A DNA stretch of 64,000 bases. Origin: Rhizophagus irregularis. Its lineage: Eukaryota > Glomeromycota > Glomeromycetes > Glomerales > Glomeraceae. Under the pieces are notes generated by a model. It ran no database searches and was not told the origin of the DNA. It saw nothing but the letters and a program-made list of their open reading frames with translations. The position numbers and the translations under genes are program-made. Positions 31,400 through 42,073 of the stretch are shown piece after piece. Positions within the stretch are counted from its first letter, which is position 1. Each line of letters opens with the position of its first letter. The stretch covers positions 1,426,001 to 1,490,000 of the forward strand of contig NC_089452.1 of NCBI RefSeq assembly GCF_026210795.1. The letters run 5' to 3'.

Positions 31400-32797
31400 A
31401 TGTCCAACCTAAATAAAGATATTCTTTACTTAATATTCGAACAATTACATGATGATAAAAAGTCACTTTTTTCATGCCTTTTAGTTAATAATACTTGGTG
31501 TGAAACAATTATTCCAATTTTATGGAGAAATCCTTGGAAATCGAATTTAAAAAAAGAGAATGAAACGTTATTATTAAACGTGATAATTTCACATTTATCA
31601 AATGTATCAAGAAATAAAATAGGAAGACATAAATTATTAACAAATTCTTATCAAGAACCTTTATTTGATTATATAAGTTATTGTAGACATTTAAATTTAG
31701 ATGAAATTCTTAGAATTATTAATAATAATATTCAAACTAAAATATTAAAAGTTCAAGAAGAAATATTAAATCGTTTCATTAATGAAAATACGAAATTTAC
31801 TCACCTTTATATAAATCGTAGATTTAATTATCCAATACAACTTGTTCATGGAGCTGAACATTGTCTTTCAAGAATTGAATTTCTTAGTTGTTGTACGAGC
31901 ATTAATGATAATATTTTATCTAAATTAATAGAAGCATGTAAATCAATTAAGGAATTGGAACTTAATATCGATAGTAACAATTATGGGATTATTAGATTGA
32001 TCGAAGCTCAAAGAAAATTACTTAATATTTATTTAGTTCGTTCTTCATATAATAATGAATCATATTATAAAAATATTGAAAATTCATTAATTAAACATGC
32101 AAATACCATACAATATTACAAAATTACTGAACGACCCTCAATAAAACTTCTTTCATCTTTTATAAATTTAAATATATTAGAATTGGATGGTAGTAACAAT
32201 ATTTTGGATTGGAATTGTTTGGAAAATATATCTTTTCCTTTTTTACAAATTTTAAAATCTAGTGGAGTTCCTGTTCAAGCTTTAACAAATTTAATTAAAA
32301 ATACAAATGGATTTCTTATTGAAATAAAAATAGATTATATAAGTCATAATCAGACTAATAATAAGAAAATTATTCAAGCTATTTATCAAAATTGTCCAAA
32401 TCTTAAATATCTTAAATTAGTATTTAGAAATTGTAACATCTCAGAATTAAAAATGTTATTAATTACTTGTCAATATTTAAATGGATTATATATACTTATT
32501 GATAGTTATCAAGATAATACATTTGATTGGGATGGGTTATTTGAAATATTAACTAAATCTTCATCAAATGGTTTGTTTAAATTTAAAATTTATTCTTATG
32601 CGGTACCAATATTAAAATCTTTAGAATTATTTTTTAATAGCTGGAAGGGAAGACGTCCTATGCTATTACAAATCATTTCAGTTAAAGATATAGATTTAGA
32701 AATGATAAAAAGATACAAAAAAGAAGGAATAATTAAAAAATACGACTTTTATTTGGTGTACACAAAACGCACTATTGAAGATTTTGAATGGAATTAA
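31400..32797 (+). CDS. F-box protein, paralog B2 (465 aa)
   Basis: Intact single frame. The ATG at 31400 gives MSNLNKDILYLIFEQL, aligning with paralog B1. A longer upstream extension would only translate the poly-T tract into phenylalanines. The F-box (residues 4-46) is followed by leucine-rich repeats similar throughout to B1, ending RTIEDFEWN. Predicted SCF ubiquitin ligase adaptor, substrate unknown. It diverges from B1 mainly at surface-type positions, compatible with recent duplication. Confidence 0.9.
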   Translation: MSNLNKDILYLIFEQLHDDKKSLFSCLLVNNTWCETIIPILWRNPWKSNLKKENETLLLNVIISHLSNVSRNKIGRHKLLTNSYQEPLFDYISYCRHLNLDEILRIINNNIQTKILKVQEEILNRFINENTKFTHLYINRRFNYPIQLVHGAEHCLSRIEFLSCCTSINDNILSKLIEACKSIKELELNIDSNNYGIIRLIEAQRKLLNIYLVRSSYNNESYYKNIENSLIKHANTIQYYKITERPSIKLLSSFINLNILELDGSNNILDWNCLENISFPFLQILKSSGVPVQALTNLIKNTNGFLIEIKIDYISHNQTNNKKIIQAIYQNCPNLKYLKLVFRNCNISELKMLLITCQYLNGLYILIDSYQDNTFDWDGLFEILTKSSSNGLFKFKIYSYAVPILKSLELFFNSWKGRRPMLLQIISVKDIDLEMIKRYKKEGIIKKYDFYLVYTKRTIEDFEWN

Positions 32798-33838
32798 TAT
32801 TATTGGTGGTATTTCTTTATTCAATGTATTGGAAAAGTTATGAAATTTATATTTATTAATAAAAGATTTTAAGAAACATTTTCCTCTTTAAGTTAGGGTA
32901 TCATACATGTTTCATTTATATGTTTTAGGTGCTTTCGGTTTCATTTCGGTTCGGGATAAGTTTCGGCAAATTTTTCTTAACGGACTGTATATTGAATAAT
33001 TTGCTTTTTGACATCATAACGTCATCTTTATGTAAAATAAATTAGATTTTATTTATAGTAAATAAATAAATAATTATGATTTATATAAATTGTTACTAAA
33101 ATAGGAACAAATATTATAAAATAAATTTCTACGCCTTTTATTTTCGTAAGATCGACAACGACTTTCGCATGAAAATTACTACTATTGAAGAAATGATGTA
33201 ACTAAATCAAGCTTAGTATGAGAAAAAAGTCAAACAATGATATTATACTTTCTCATGATGTATGATGATTTCCTTTTTTGCCGAATCAAATTTTTTAGCT
33301 GTTTTATTTTATTTTAGATAAATAAAATAAAAATAAATAGCTTATTAGAGTATAATTACGCTGAAGTACATAGAATTTGTACGGATTTATAAGCAATTAT
33401 GGCGTAAAAATTTTGCTTTTTTTCATTTTAAGGAAGAACTATAAACGCGAAGCATGAAAATTTAATTAGTAATTTGCATTTATGAATGAAAATTTTTTAG
33501 ATCTTTTACATATATATCATCAAGCATGTTTTTTTTAAAACAATTACAGTAATACAGAATTATATCTAGTCTCGCTGAATATTTATAAATCAGCACTCTT
33601 ATCTGCCCGGTCCCTCTTCTCAGCGTTCGTTCACCCTAAATTATTCAAAAAAAAAAATTATTAAAATAGAGATATCCTAAAAAAAAAAAATTTGTCCTTT
33701 AAAGGAATCTGTCGTATCACTTAATAATATACGTTAAAATATACAGTATCATTTAAATAAACGAGTCACTCCAAAAAAAAAAAAACTATCACTTCGTTCA
33801 TTTTGAAAAAAAATATCGTTGACGAAGAGATATTTAAG
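32798..33838. other. Intergenic / upstream region
   Basis: No gene seen. A TATTTATAAATCAG box near 33580 and a pyrimidine-rich CCCTCTTCTC stretch may belong to the promoter of the next gene. Confidence 0.4.
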
Positions 33839-34576
33839 ATGTCCTCAGAAAATTTCGAAAATACAGAATTTGAACCGTCAATTAATGATATTTTTCAATT
33901 ATTAAACCAAATTAAACAAATTCTTACGTATCTCAAAAATTGTGATGCCATTTCATCAGGATCAGGAGTACTTGATATTGATAAACATATAAATATAATT
34001 ATAGAACAAGAAAAAAAATTTCATGTTTGTTTACAAAAGTCGATTGTACAGAGTAATAATTTAAGAAATCACGCTAAAGATGCATTGGATAATTTAGAAA
34101 TTCTAAACGATCCAAACTTTGACCAAAATTATGTTTCGGATATATTACAAATCCATATCAATAATGTTGAAGAAAATAGGAAGGAAACTCAAGAAATAAT
34201 ACATAAATTGTGGGAATTATATGAATTATATAAAATTACAGAAATCTTTAATAAGAGAGAGCTTCAATCGTTAAAACATATAAAAGAAGATTTAGAGAAA
34301 GATTTGAAAAGTCTGAAGCAGTATACCATAATCCTTTTTATTGTTGTTGGTTTCAATTTGCTTATTTTTCAATCAATATCTGGTAGTGAATTTTTGGTTT
34401 CCGCTGTAATGGCAATTTCAGCATTAATAAAAAAAACTAATATTCGACAGGCCGAAAATGAAGTAAATAAATTACAAAAAATAGGAAATGAGTTGGAGAA
34501 ATTTTGTAACAAATTGGGTCCATTAATAGTTAATATATATTTTCAGCATATATTATATAACTTTGGAAAATTTTAG
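33839..34576 (+). CDS. Coiled-coil protein with central two-helix membrane hairpin (245 aa)
   Basis: The first ATG of the open frame is at 33839 (MSSENFENTEF). Residues about 14-160 are mostly charged, helix-forming sequence with heptad-like leucine spacing (LLNQIKQILTYLK, IKEDLEKDLKSLKQ). Two adjacent hydrophobic segments follow, about 162-180 (YTIILFIVVGFNLLIFQS) and 184-198 (EFLVSAVMAISALI), separated only by Ser-Gly-Ser. A second helical stretch then runs to the end (AENEVNKLQKIGNELEKF). No signal peptide. I do not recognise the family. A helical bundle flanking a hydrophobic hairpin is seen in several membrane-inserting proteins, but that is only architecture. No recognised neighbour of related function. 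Confidence 0.75.
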   Translation: MSSENFENTEFEPSINDIFQLLNQIKQILTYLKNCDAISSGSGVLDIDKHINIIIEQEKKFHVCLQKSIVQSNNLRNHAKDALDNLEILNDPNFDQNYVSDILQIHINNVEENRKETQEIIHKLWELYELYKITEIFNKRELQSLKHIKEDLEKDLKSLKQYTIILFIVVGFNLLIFQSISGSEFLVSAVMAISALIKKTNIRQAENEVNKLQKIGNELEKFCNKLGPLIVNIYFQHILYNFGKF

Positions 34577-35033
34577 CGAATATTCAGGACTTATAGGACA
34601 TAATAGTACTGATAATCATTACAATCGAATTCTAATAAAACCTACGAAGTCAAGATGGGAACAAGTATAAGAATTATGTGATAATTATATAAATGCGAAG
34701 GTGTAATATCATTTTTATTTATAACCGCAAGAAAAATGTCTATATTTCCAAAAGTACGAACACACATACAGTATGCTAAGCGTTAGGAAAATCGGACGGG
34801 AAATGCTAGTCGGAGTTGATAAAAACATTTTTATTATCTATAAAATTAAATATTTTGTTCATTTTTATCAAGTATCGTGAGTAATTGAATAAAAAAATAA
34901 AATATGCACGTTTTAGTCGTTCTATGTCTAAACATGGATCCCGAAAAATTTTTAGGGAGTCTGTTTATTTTATTTTTATCTTTATTTTTGCTTATGAAAG
35001 GCAGATACATCTCTTGAATTGTCCGCGCCTGAT
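34577..35033. other. Intergenic, nothing recognised
   Basis: No gene or repeat identified. Confidence 0.4.
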
Positions 35034-35077
35034 CTATTCCATGTAGTTTGATTGGCTATTGAGGTCACGTGCACGTC

Positions 35078-35221
35078 CTGACGTCCTGTCATCCTGTCAT
35101 CCTGACGTCCTGACGTCCTGACGTCCTGTCATCCTGTCATCCTGTCATCCTGACGTCCTGTCGTCCTGACGTCCTGTCATCCTGTCGTCCTGTAGTCCTG
35201 ACGTCCTGTCATCCTGACGTC
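35078..35221. repeat. 8-bp minisatellite, 18 units of CTGACGTC/CTGTCATC
   Basis: Eighteen complete units in a strict 8-base period: eight CTGACGTC, seven CTGTCATC, two CTGTCGTC and one CTGTAGTC. It lies inside the left terminal repeat of the transposon; the right terminal repeat has unrelated unique sequence at that point. Confidence 0.95.
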
Positions 35222-35608
35222 CTGATAGCGTTACTAACGCTAATCCAGTTTCAGTTGTGATAGGATATGGTTAAACCGAATTTATCTATTGTTTCTTATT
35301 AAACTGAAATTTTTTTTTTTTGGTTGTTTCTTTAACGGTTAAACCGAGAAATTTTTTTTTCTTTCCTTTTTACGGGTTTTGAAACCAGATTTATTATTTT
35401 TTTTCGTTCTTTCCAGTTTTTTAAAAACGGGATTTTTTTCTTTTATTTAAGCTCAGAACTTTTTAAAAAAAATTTTCCCCTTCCTTCCGGTTCTTTTTAA
35501 GACTGGATTTTTTTTAATAATATTTTTTTTCCTTTCACAGTTTTTTTAAACCGGATTTTTAATTTATTTTTTTTTTCTTTTTCATTTTTTCATTTTTTGT
35601 TCTTTTCC

Positions 35609-36067
35609 CCTTTAGGCGACACAAAGTGGTAAAAATGGTTTTCATAATATAAAAATTACATCAATAAGACAATAACCCGGCTTTTAATTTTTTTTTTTCA
35701 AAAATTTTATGTGAAATTTTTTTTCAATTTTTAAAAAAATTCTCACCCGGCATAGTAATAATATAAAAAATTTTTTTTTTTTGACTTACAGCAAAATTCA
35801 AAATATACGGGACACTTGAGAAATTTGATTGTCGGGTTGTCGGGTAGCCGGGTTACTCGGCAGTAGGTTATTTATTAGAAAAGTATAAATAACACGTGAC
35901 ATGAGTATAATAGTAGTATATCAGATTATATAATAACCTACTGCCGGCTGCCCGACAACCCGACAATCAAATTTCTCAAGTGTCCCGTATATTTTGAGTT
36001 TTGCTGTAACAAAAACTGACCCGGCCGGGATATGAAAACCATTTTTATCACTTTGTATCGCCTTAGG
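35609..36067. repeat. 459-bp palindromic element nested in transposon
   Basis: Outer arms CCTTTAGGCGACACAAAGTG and its inverted counterpart at 36028-36067. Inner arms of about 80 bases (ATATACGGGACACTTGAG, GATTGTCGGGTTGTCGGG) are nearly identical inverted copies at 35785-35870 and 35930-36007, around a short loop. Confidence 0.85.
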
Positions 36068-36801
36068 TTGATCGGACTAACGCTGCGGTGCTATGATGAG
36101 CGTCTTTATTTTTTTTTTTTCATTTGTACAGATATATATAGTCGAAAAATAAATTTTGGAGTCCACTTCCATAGTATTGCAAACAAATAGTTATTCCTTC
36201 TTTTTTATTTATTTTTTAATTAATTTAATGAATTTATTTAATTTAAAAAAAAAACAGTATATAGAGTGTATTTATGGATAATGATGTATTTATTTAATTA
36301 CTTTTTAAAAAAAATAGTTTATTTATTTTATTTATGAACAATTATGTATTTTATATTATCAATAAAAATTCGTATGTAAATTGGTAAATTAGAATATTTA
36401 TTGTATAGTGTATTCAAACTTTACTGCGAGTTTTAACTTGTTTATTACGTAATTAATTATCTATGAAAAATACATTTATCATTACCGGGCTGATCGTGGA
36501 TATCCTGTTTGAAAGGAAACTTTGTGTATTTCAATCAATTTTTTTGGCGATCAACAGTATCGACTCCAGAAATACAGGGTTAAGCGAAAAAAATTTACTG
36601 TTCGTGAAAAGAATCAAAGTGGTTTGTAAAGCCGTAAAATGGCTTATTCGGTATGTGAGTTGGTCACTTCCTTCATATATTATTGAGTAACTTTTGGGTA
36701 GATAAATGACCAGCGAAGTAGGTCGATAAAAAAAATTGTACCTAAAATTTCTCAAAAATACACGAAATAAAAATATGAAGAATAAGTGTGAAAATAAAAG
36801 T

Positions 36802-37379
36802 TTTTATATGGTGCCGGAAGTCTATACTCGACAATAAAAATGTAACACTTAAAAATCTTTCAACTCCTTAAAAAAAATACAATTTAAAAAAAATAAACTG
36901 ATAATTTTATTCTTTGAGGTAAGCTCTATCAAATTACCGGTCACATTTTTAAAAGAAGATCTACGTAAAAAGTTATAAGCATTTGAAATTGCATGATTTT
37001 CATATGATCAGCCCAAATTTGAAACAAAATATGTTGGCCAGAACTTACGATAATTTGGGCCGATTCCATGCATTGTGATAATGCCAGCCTGAATTATCAT
37101 AATATGAATCAAATGTAATTTTTTTAAAAAAAAAATTTTTTATCAATATATAACTTTTATGAAATGGTAGTTGCAATTTACTACTGAAATCTACTTTTTC
37201 TTATATTTTATCTTGTTTGTAATAAAAAAATTTTCAAAAACCGCATTTTATTAGTATTTTACACAAGAAATTCTGGTTTTTTATTGGCTGAATTCCGGAT
37301 CACATGATATAGAATCGGCTCAGAAAATTGAAACAAAATCACGTGATTGTCGAGTATAGACTTCCGGCACCATATAAAA
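36802..37379. mobile_element. 578-bp MITE with 34-bp perfect inverted ends
   Basis: TTTTATATGGTGCCGGAAGT at 36802 and the rest of the 34-base end recur exactly inverted at 37346-37379. The interior is non-coding. TATA forms part of both ends, so the target duplication (TA or TATA) cannot be separated from the ends. Confidence 0.85.
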
Positions 37380-37735
37380 GAAGTTATAAAAGTGTTCATA
37401 AAACTCTTAGAAATGCTTTTTGATACGAGAAAGAGTTTTTTTTTTTTAAAAAAGTGTTTTGCATTTCTTCATTAAATTCTGTACAAGTACTTATTAATTT
37501 CGAAATACCTAGAACCGCAGACCTCAAGGATCATACGACTCTATAGCAAAATTTAATCTAGTCTAATTACAGAGGGCTAATTAATCTAATATGTACTATC
37601 GTGATTTGATCTCAGGTCTCAATAAATAAATCTTCAACATCCTCTCATCCGTTGCAAAAATAAGAAAAAATAAAAAAACAAACAAAAACCTAACCAAAGA
37701 AGACTAAACCTAAAAAAGAAAAAATTTAATTATTA

Positions 37736-37993
37736 TTATAAGGAAATTTTATCCGTCTCCGGAGAGAATTCGATGATAAAATCCGAAGCTGAATGAGAAA
37801 CAAGCTTTGTATGAGAAACACTAATAGGAGTATCTTGTGCTATATGAGAAGCGTCTGAAGAAATTATGTTATCCGGTAAGGTGTCGGAAGAAGAGTATGA
37901 TAACTCTGGAGAAGGACTAGAAAAGACAAAGTTGTCCGAAGAAGGTTCGTATAAAGGAATGTAGCCTGCGTCAGCTCTGGGAAAATAACTCAT
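37736..37993 (-). CDS. Unidentified serine-rich 85-aa open frame
   Basis: ATG to stop on the minus strand: MSYFPRADAGYIPLYEPSSD..., rich in Ser, Asp and Pro, with higher GC than its surroundings. No hydrophobic segment and no recognised domain. It lies inside the composite transposon, so it may be a captured exon or an element-encoded accessory. I cannot tell whether it is expressed. Confidence 0.35.
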   Translation of the reverse strand: MSYFPRADAGYIPLYEPSSDNFVFSSPSPELSYSSSDTLPDNIISSDASHIAQDTPISVSHTKLVSHSASDFIIEFSPETDKISL

Positions 37994-38761
37994 TATTCGA
38001 GTAAAAGACTAACAAAAACCTCGTATTGCGACTGCTGAGGCGCCCGTATAAGGCTTCCTCCCCTTGGAGTTTCTTAAGAAACTGAAAGATGAGAAATGGA
38101 ACGGTAAAACTAGTGTTTACTGCGGAATACTAACAAAAAGGAGAAAAAGGGGAAAGAGTTTTTTTTTTTATTTCACAGTCACATTAGTGGAAATGGCTCG
38201 GACAATTCAATTTTAATCACATTATCGCGTGATTTGTCAAACAAATATTTTTTTTTTTTTTTTAACTGTAACGCATCTTTATTTAGTATTGAGTCATACA
38301 AAACTGCGAACTAAAATAAATGATACCTAGAGCCATCCGTGCAAATCACGTGATAACCCTATAACAGAGTTTAACTATCTAATAAACAAAAACTTCGTTA
38401 CAAAATATATAAAATAAATACTTACTACCCTTCCATCTGATGTACCGTGCAACTAGAAACTAAATGGAGATCTAAATAAAACTTTCTAAATTTACATAGG
38501 GAAAAGGATTGGAAATTTGTAATAAAGACTGAATCCTAAAGTTATAAAAAATAGATGAGTCCCAACGGTCCCACACCCAGTAAACAATTCATTATTCAAA
38601 CCTTCTCCCCTCCCTACAAAAATAAAGTTAGTATTCTACTCTAAAGACTTTAAAATAAAGGAAAAAGTTACAATGTTTGATTTTATTTAAAATTTGCTAT
38701 CGGGATATTTTATAACGTGAAATCACGTGACCTCGATTGACAAGTGTAACTTTCTCTTCCT

Positions 38762-38887
38762 TTATTTCTGCTTCCTCTTGTTCTTCCTTTTATTCTTCTT
38801 CTTTTTGCTCGAGCTTGGCGTCTTTTCCTTAGTCTCTTCGCCTTCCATCCCGTCTTTACCTTCTTCTTCTAATTTCTCTTCTCCCAT
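38762..38887 (-). CDS. Possible terminal exon with Glu/Lys-rich tail (41 aa)
   Basis: The minus strand reads MGEEKLEEEGKDGMEG followed by TPSSSKKKKNKRKNKRKQK and a stop. This is a typical acidic-then-basic C-terminal tail. A CATAG acceptor-like site lies directly before it. No upstream exon was found before the transposase relic. The plus-strand leucine-rich frame here is its shadow. Confidence 0.3.
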   Translation of the reverse strand: MGEEKLEEEGKDGMEGEETKEKTPSSSKKKKNKRKNKRKQK

Positions 38888-38991
38888 CTCGCTATGGTAT
38901 ACAGTATATAATATTAAAGAATTACACAACCCCATGTAATTTTTATTGTCAACAATTTATAATAACAAAAAAAATCGAAAAAACTAGTTTT

Positions 38992-39818
38992 TGGGGCATC
39001 CTAGAGGGAATGGAAGATCTAAAAAAAATTACTGCAAGTGCATTCCATAAACTCAGTCAATATGTAAGGCATGATACATCCTTTTCTACAAGAACTTTAG
39101 CAAGAAAATTGAAAAATACAGGTGAAAAGTATAATATAGAACAATTAAAAGTCATCCTTCAAGTGTTGGTTATGTAAAAAAAACTTCCCAAAGCAACTCC
39201 TATGTTAATCGAAGCACACAAGCAAAGACATGTAGAGTGGACACAAAATAATATTATGACCAATGGGAAAAAATTTATCTGCTGATAAATCAGCCTTACA
39301 ACTCTTTAGTAACACTTTTAAATATTAGTATAAAGAGGAAAGACCTGTTTGTTGTACGTCTGAAGATTATATAAGAAATTATGGCATGGGGCGGTTGTTT
39401 GTGAAGGGAAAAGCAAGTTTATTTTGTTTCAGACAAATTATGAATATCGAGATTTATGCAGAAATTTTTTGTACACGTGCTTCTGAGATCTCCTGGATGC
39501 TTTGTGGTCTTTCGTTGGTATTTCCAACAAGAGAATAATAGTCATTTTTCTAAGCTCAGTCTAAAAGAAAATTCATCAGAAGTTTCAGGGTAGTCATGAG
39601 ATAACCCCGACCAAAATCCTATTGAAATTTATAGAATATCACAAAAAATAAGGCGGAGAAGTGAATACCAAAAAAATTTTAATTATTTTGAAGAATTTAT
39701 GATGGAGAAATGCCAAAATACTCTAAAAATCGTTCTAATCGATATTTTAAAGTCAACTAGACGAGGTTGTAAGTTAATTATTGAAATAATGGCAAATGTG
39801 TATAAAAAATTTCATTAA
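38992..39818 (+). pseudogene. Dead Tc1/mariner (IS630-type) transposase
   Basis: The plus strand carries ordered but frame-broken blocks of a Tc1-like transposase: KKITASAFHKLSQYVRHDTS, TRTLARKLKNTG, KKLPKATPMLIEAHKQRHVEW, a decayed first Asp region, MAWGG-like and CFRQIMN blocks, a FQQ-DN remnant, DQNPIEIYRISQKI (family DLNPIENLW) and a final LIIEIMANVYKKFH before a stop. Many stops and frameshifts. Its position next to the right terminal repeat suggests it once mobilised the surrounding 5.1-kb element. Confidence 0.85.
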
Positions 39819-40146
39819 AAAATAAAAGAACCGAAAGGAAGGGGAAATTTTTAATAAAAGAAAAAAATCCGGTTGTTATAAAACTGGAGAGAAAAAAAAT
39901 AATAAATCTGGTTTTCAAAGCCCGTAAAAAAGAAAGACAAAAAATTTCTCGGTTTAACCGTTAAGGAAATAACCAAAAAAAAAATAATTTTCAGTTTAAT
40001 AAGAAACAATGGATAAATTCAGTTTAACCATGTCCTGAAATGATGGAAATGGCACCGTTAGCATTACTATCACAACTGAAACTGATTAGTGTTAGTCACA
40101 AGATTGGCCACATGACCTCAATAGCCAATCAAACTACATGGAATAG

Positions 40147-41149
40147 AGGGTAATCTAAATATCACAATTATTCAGTGGACGTTAATATTGTCTTCTTATC
40201 AAAATAATTATCGTTAGTCGTTACCATTAATATTTGACACGACAAAAACACATACTGGAGATGAACACTAGATGAACCAAGTTGATACACAACTCAAATC
40301 AAGAAAAAGAAGTATTCAGAATATATTTTTTTAAGAGTAATTCATAAATGAATTATAATTTAATATTTACAATTGTTGTAAAATTTATTTATTTATTATT
40401 TTATAATAGTGAAATTAATGTGACTAACCGTTACGAAGTCTGGAGCTTATCATATTGGAAATGATACAATAACGAACAAGCTAATATATTTAATTTAATT
40501 TATTTCGCATTTGTTGTAAAATTTGTACAAAAAATTTTACAAGAATAAAAATTCTACATCAAAAATTTTAAAAATATTTATCGATCGAAAAGCTAAAAAT
40601 TATAATATGAAAGAAGTAGACCAACACATACTAGATTAATAGCAGATCGAGATATTTGATATTTTCATAGTATATTTGTAATATATGAAAGAACCAATTA
40701 TATATTGACTCAAAGGACAAGCGGGCGGACAAACGGAACGATTTTGTACCACCTCATTTAAATCATATAGTCCTTCGTTACACTCCGGACTAATAAATTC
40801 TAATATATTACTATAATGTATTGATTTAAAAACATCATCCTAAGAACAAGTTCTAGTTGAGTTTCGGCATACTAAAAAGTAATTAATATGTTTCGCAATT
40901 TAAAATTTATTATTAACTTACTAAAAATTTACGTGAAGTAGTGAAGTAGAATTGAATTTATTTCAATTCATTTCGTGCGGTTACTTAGCTTAGTACAATG
41001 CCAATTTTTTCCCAATTAAGAACTATTTTATGGCGTACTTTTAAAAGACTCCCTTAAAATTTATGTAATTATAAGAGGAAGGAGGAAGTGGTTCGTTAAG
41101 AATATTTGTCACACGTTCATATGACTTCGTAGTGCAAGCATGTTCCATC
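40147..41149. other. Intergenic with an unassigned minus-strand coding trace
   Basis: 40690-40860 on the minus strand reads SNILEFISPECNEGLYDLNE without stops for about 50 codons. It may be the far 3' part of the dead hydrolase or another relic. Otherwise AT-rich. Confidence 0.35.
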
Positions 41150-42073
41150 ATCATCTAGAATATATCATTATAAGAATTGATTTTTTAATTTTAATAATTT
41201 TAGTATATTTACTTGGAACAAGTGATATATTTAAATTGTAGTATTTGGAATAAAGGTTTTTCGAATTTACCAGCATTATAAGATGAACTCTTATATTAAG
41301 TTGGTTAAGCAGAATAAATTGCATCATCTCGAAATCTTTCATCATCTCCCGCGCGTACTAACTGCAATATTATCATGTGAATAATTGACAATTCAACAAT
41401 ACAAAAAAGAACATAATACGTATTTATCAAACCGATATTACCAGCTGATGATGACAAACCAGCATCACGTATAGCAAGACTAAGAGCAAACTTAAACCGC
41501 CTCCAGCACTATTACAATATTTTTTTGGATTTAAAGGTTCAAATCTCATATCTTCAAGAGATATAAATAAGCATCTAAATGCATCTTGTAATGCGGTGGG
41601 AAATTGATTTTGAGATGTAAGCCGATAATTGATTGCTATAAAAGAAAATTTTAGTAGGTAAAATTTCATATTAATCTTACCTAAAACTTTTGCATTTGCT
41701 ATTTTTTAGCAAGAGAGCTTGTAATAGGACGATGAGATTCTTTACAAAGAAAATAATAACCTCCATCGTGTAAATACAAAATAGTTTCCTTTTCCTAACT
41801 TCTCTTTTTTTCCTATTCATAATTAGGAACTTGATCCCATTCGGCAATAATTCGATCATCTTTCAAATTTTTCCATTCGGGTCTAAATATGTGTATATGC
41901 TGGTTTCAAGTTTTATCAAGATGAACTTGGGCTTCATTTCTATATTTATTAGTTATCTTAAATTCATTCATCATTACGTCAGCTTGTACAGGATCAGGAA
42001 GAAAACCAGCTCTTTGAATTTTCTCAATTGTCTTGACACTACTTTCGGATAATAATGTAAACTTAAGTGACAT
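41150..42073 (-). pseudogene. Dead alpha/beta hydrolase (esterase/lipase, HGG type)
   Basis: The minus strand from 42073 reads MSLKFTLLSESSVKTIEKIQ, then ETILYLHDGGYYFL (oxyanion-hole HGG motif with an inserted Asp), AINYRLTSQNQFPTALQDAF, FEPLNPKK and NSAGGGLSL (equivalent of the GDSAGG nucleophile elbow), then pieces near RDDAIYSA and KPLFQIL in shifted frames. This order is that of alpha/beta hydrolase fold-3 enzymes. At least three nonsense codons upstream of HGG and several frameshifts make it non-functional. Confidence 0.85.

Larger units (their letters stand above)
35034..40146. mobile_element. 5.1-kb composite DNA transposon with long inverted ends
   Basis: The sequence from 35034 (CTATTCCATGTAGTTTGATT) recurs inverted from 40146 leftward. 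Apart from an inserted minisatellite, the arms correspond over 300-460 bases (TTTAACCG, TTGTTTCTTATTAAACTGA and TTTAACGGTTAAACCGAGAA shared). A dead Tc1/mariner-type transposase lies just inside the right arm (38992-39818). The interior also holds a nested palindrome, a nested MITE and two short minus-strand open frames. No unambiguous target duplication at these boundaries, so the true ends may lie slightly outside. Confidence 0.75.

Noticed and set aside
31269-31475. Minus-strand frame with a poly-lysine run
   Set aside because: It is the complement of the T30 tract and the F-box gene start.
33803-33838. Longer start for the coiled-coil protein
   Set aside because: It begins with TTG; the first ATG is at 33839.
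35078-35221. CRISPR array or telomere-like repeat
   Set aside because: Strict 8-base period without spacers, and the unit is not a telomere motif; it is a minisatellite.
38727-38939. Plus-strand Leu/Phe-rich membrane peptide
   Set aside because: It is the shadow of the Glu/Lys-rich minus-strand frame.
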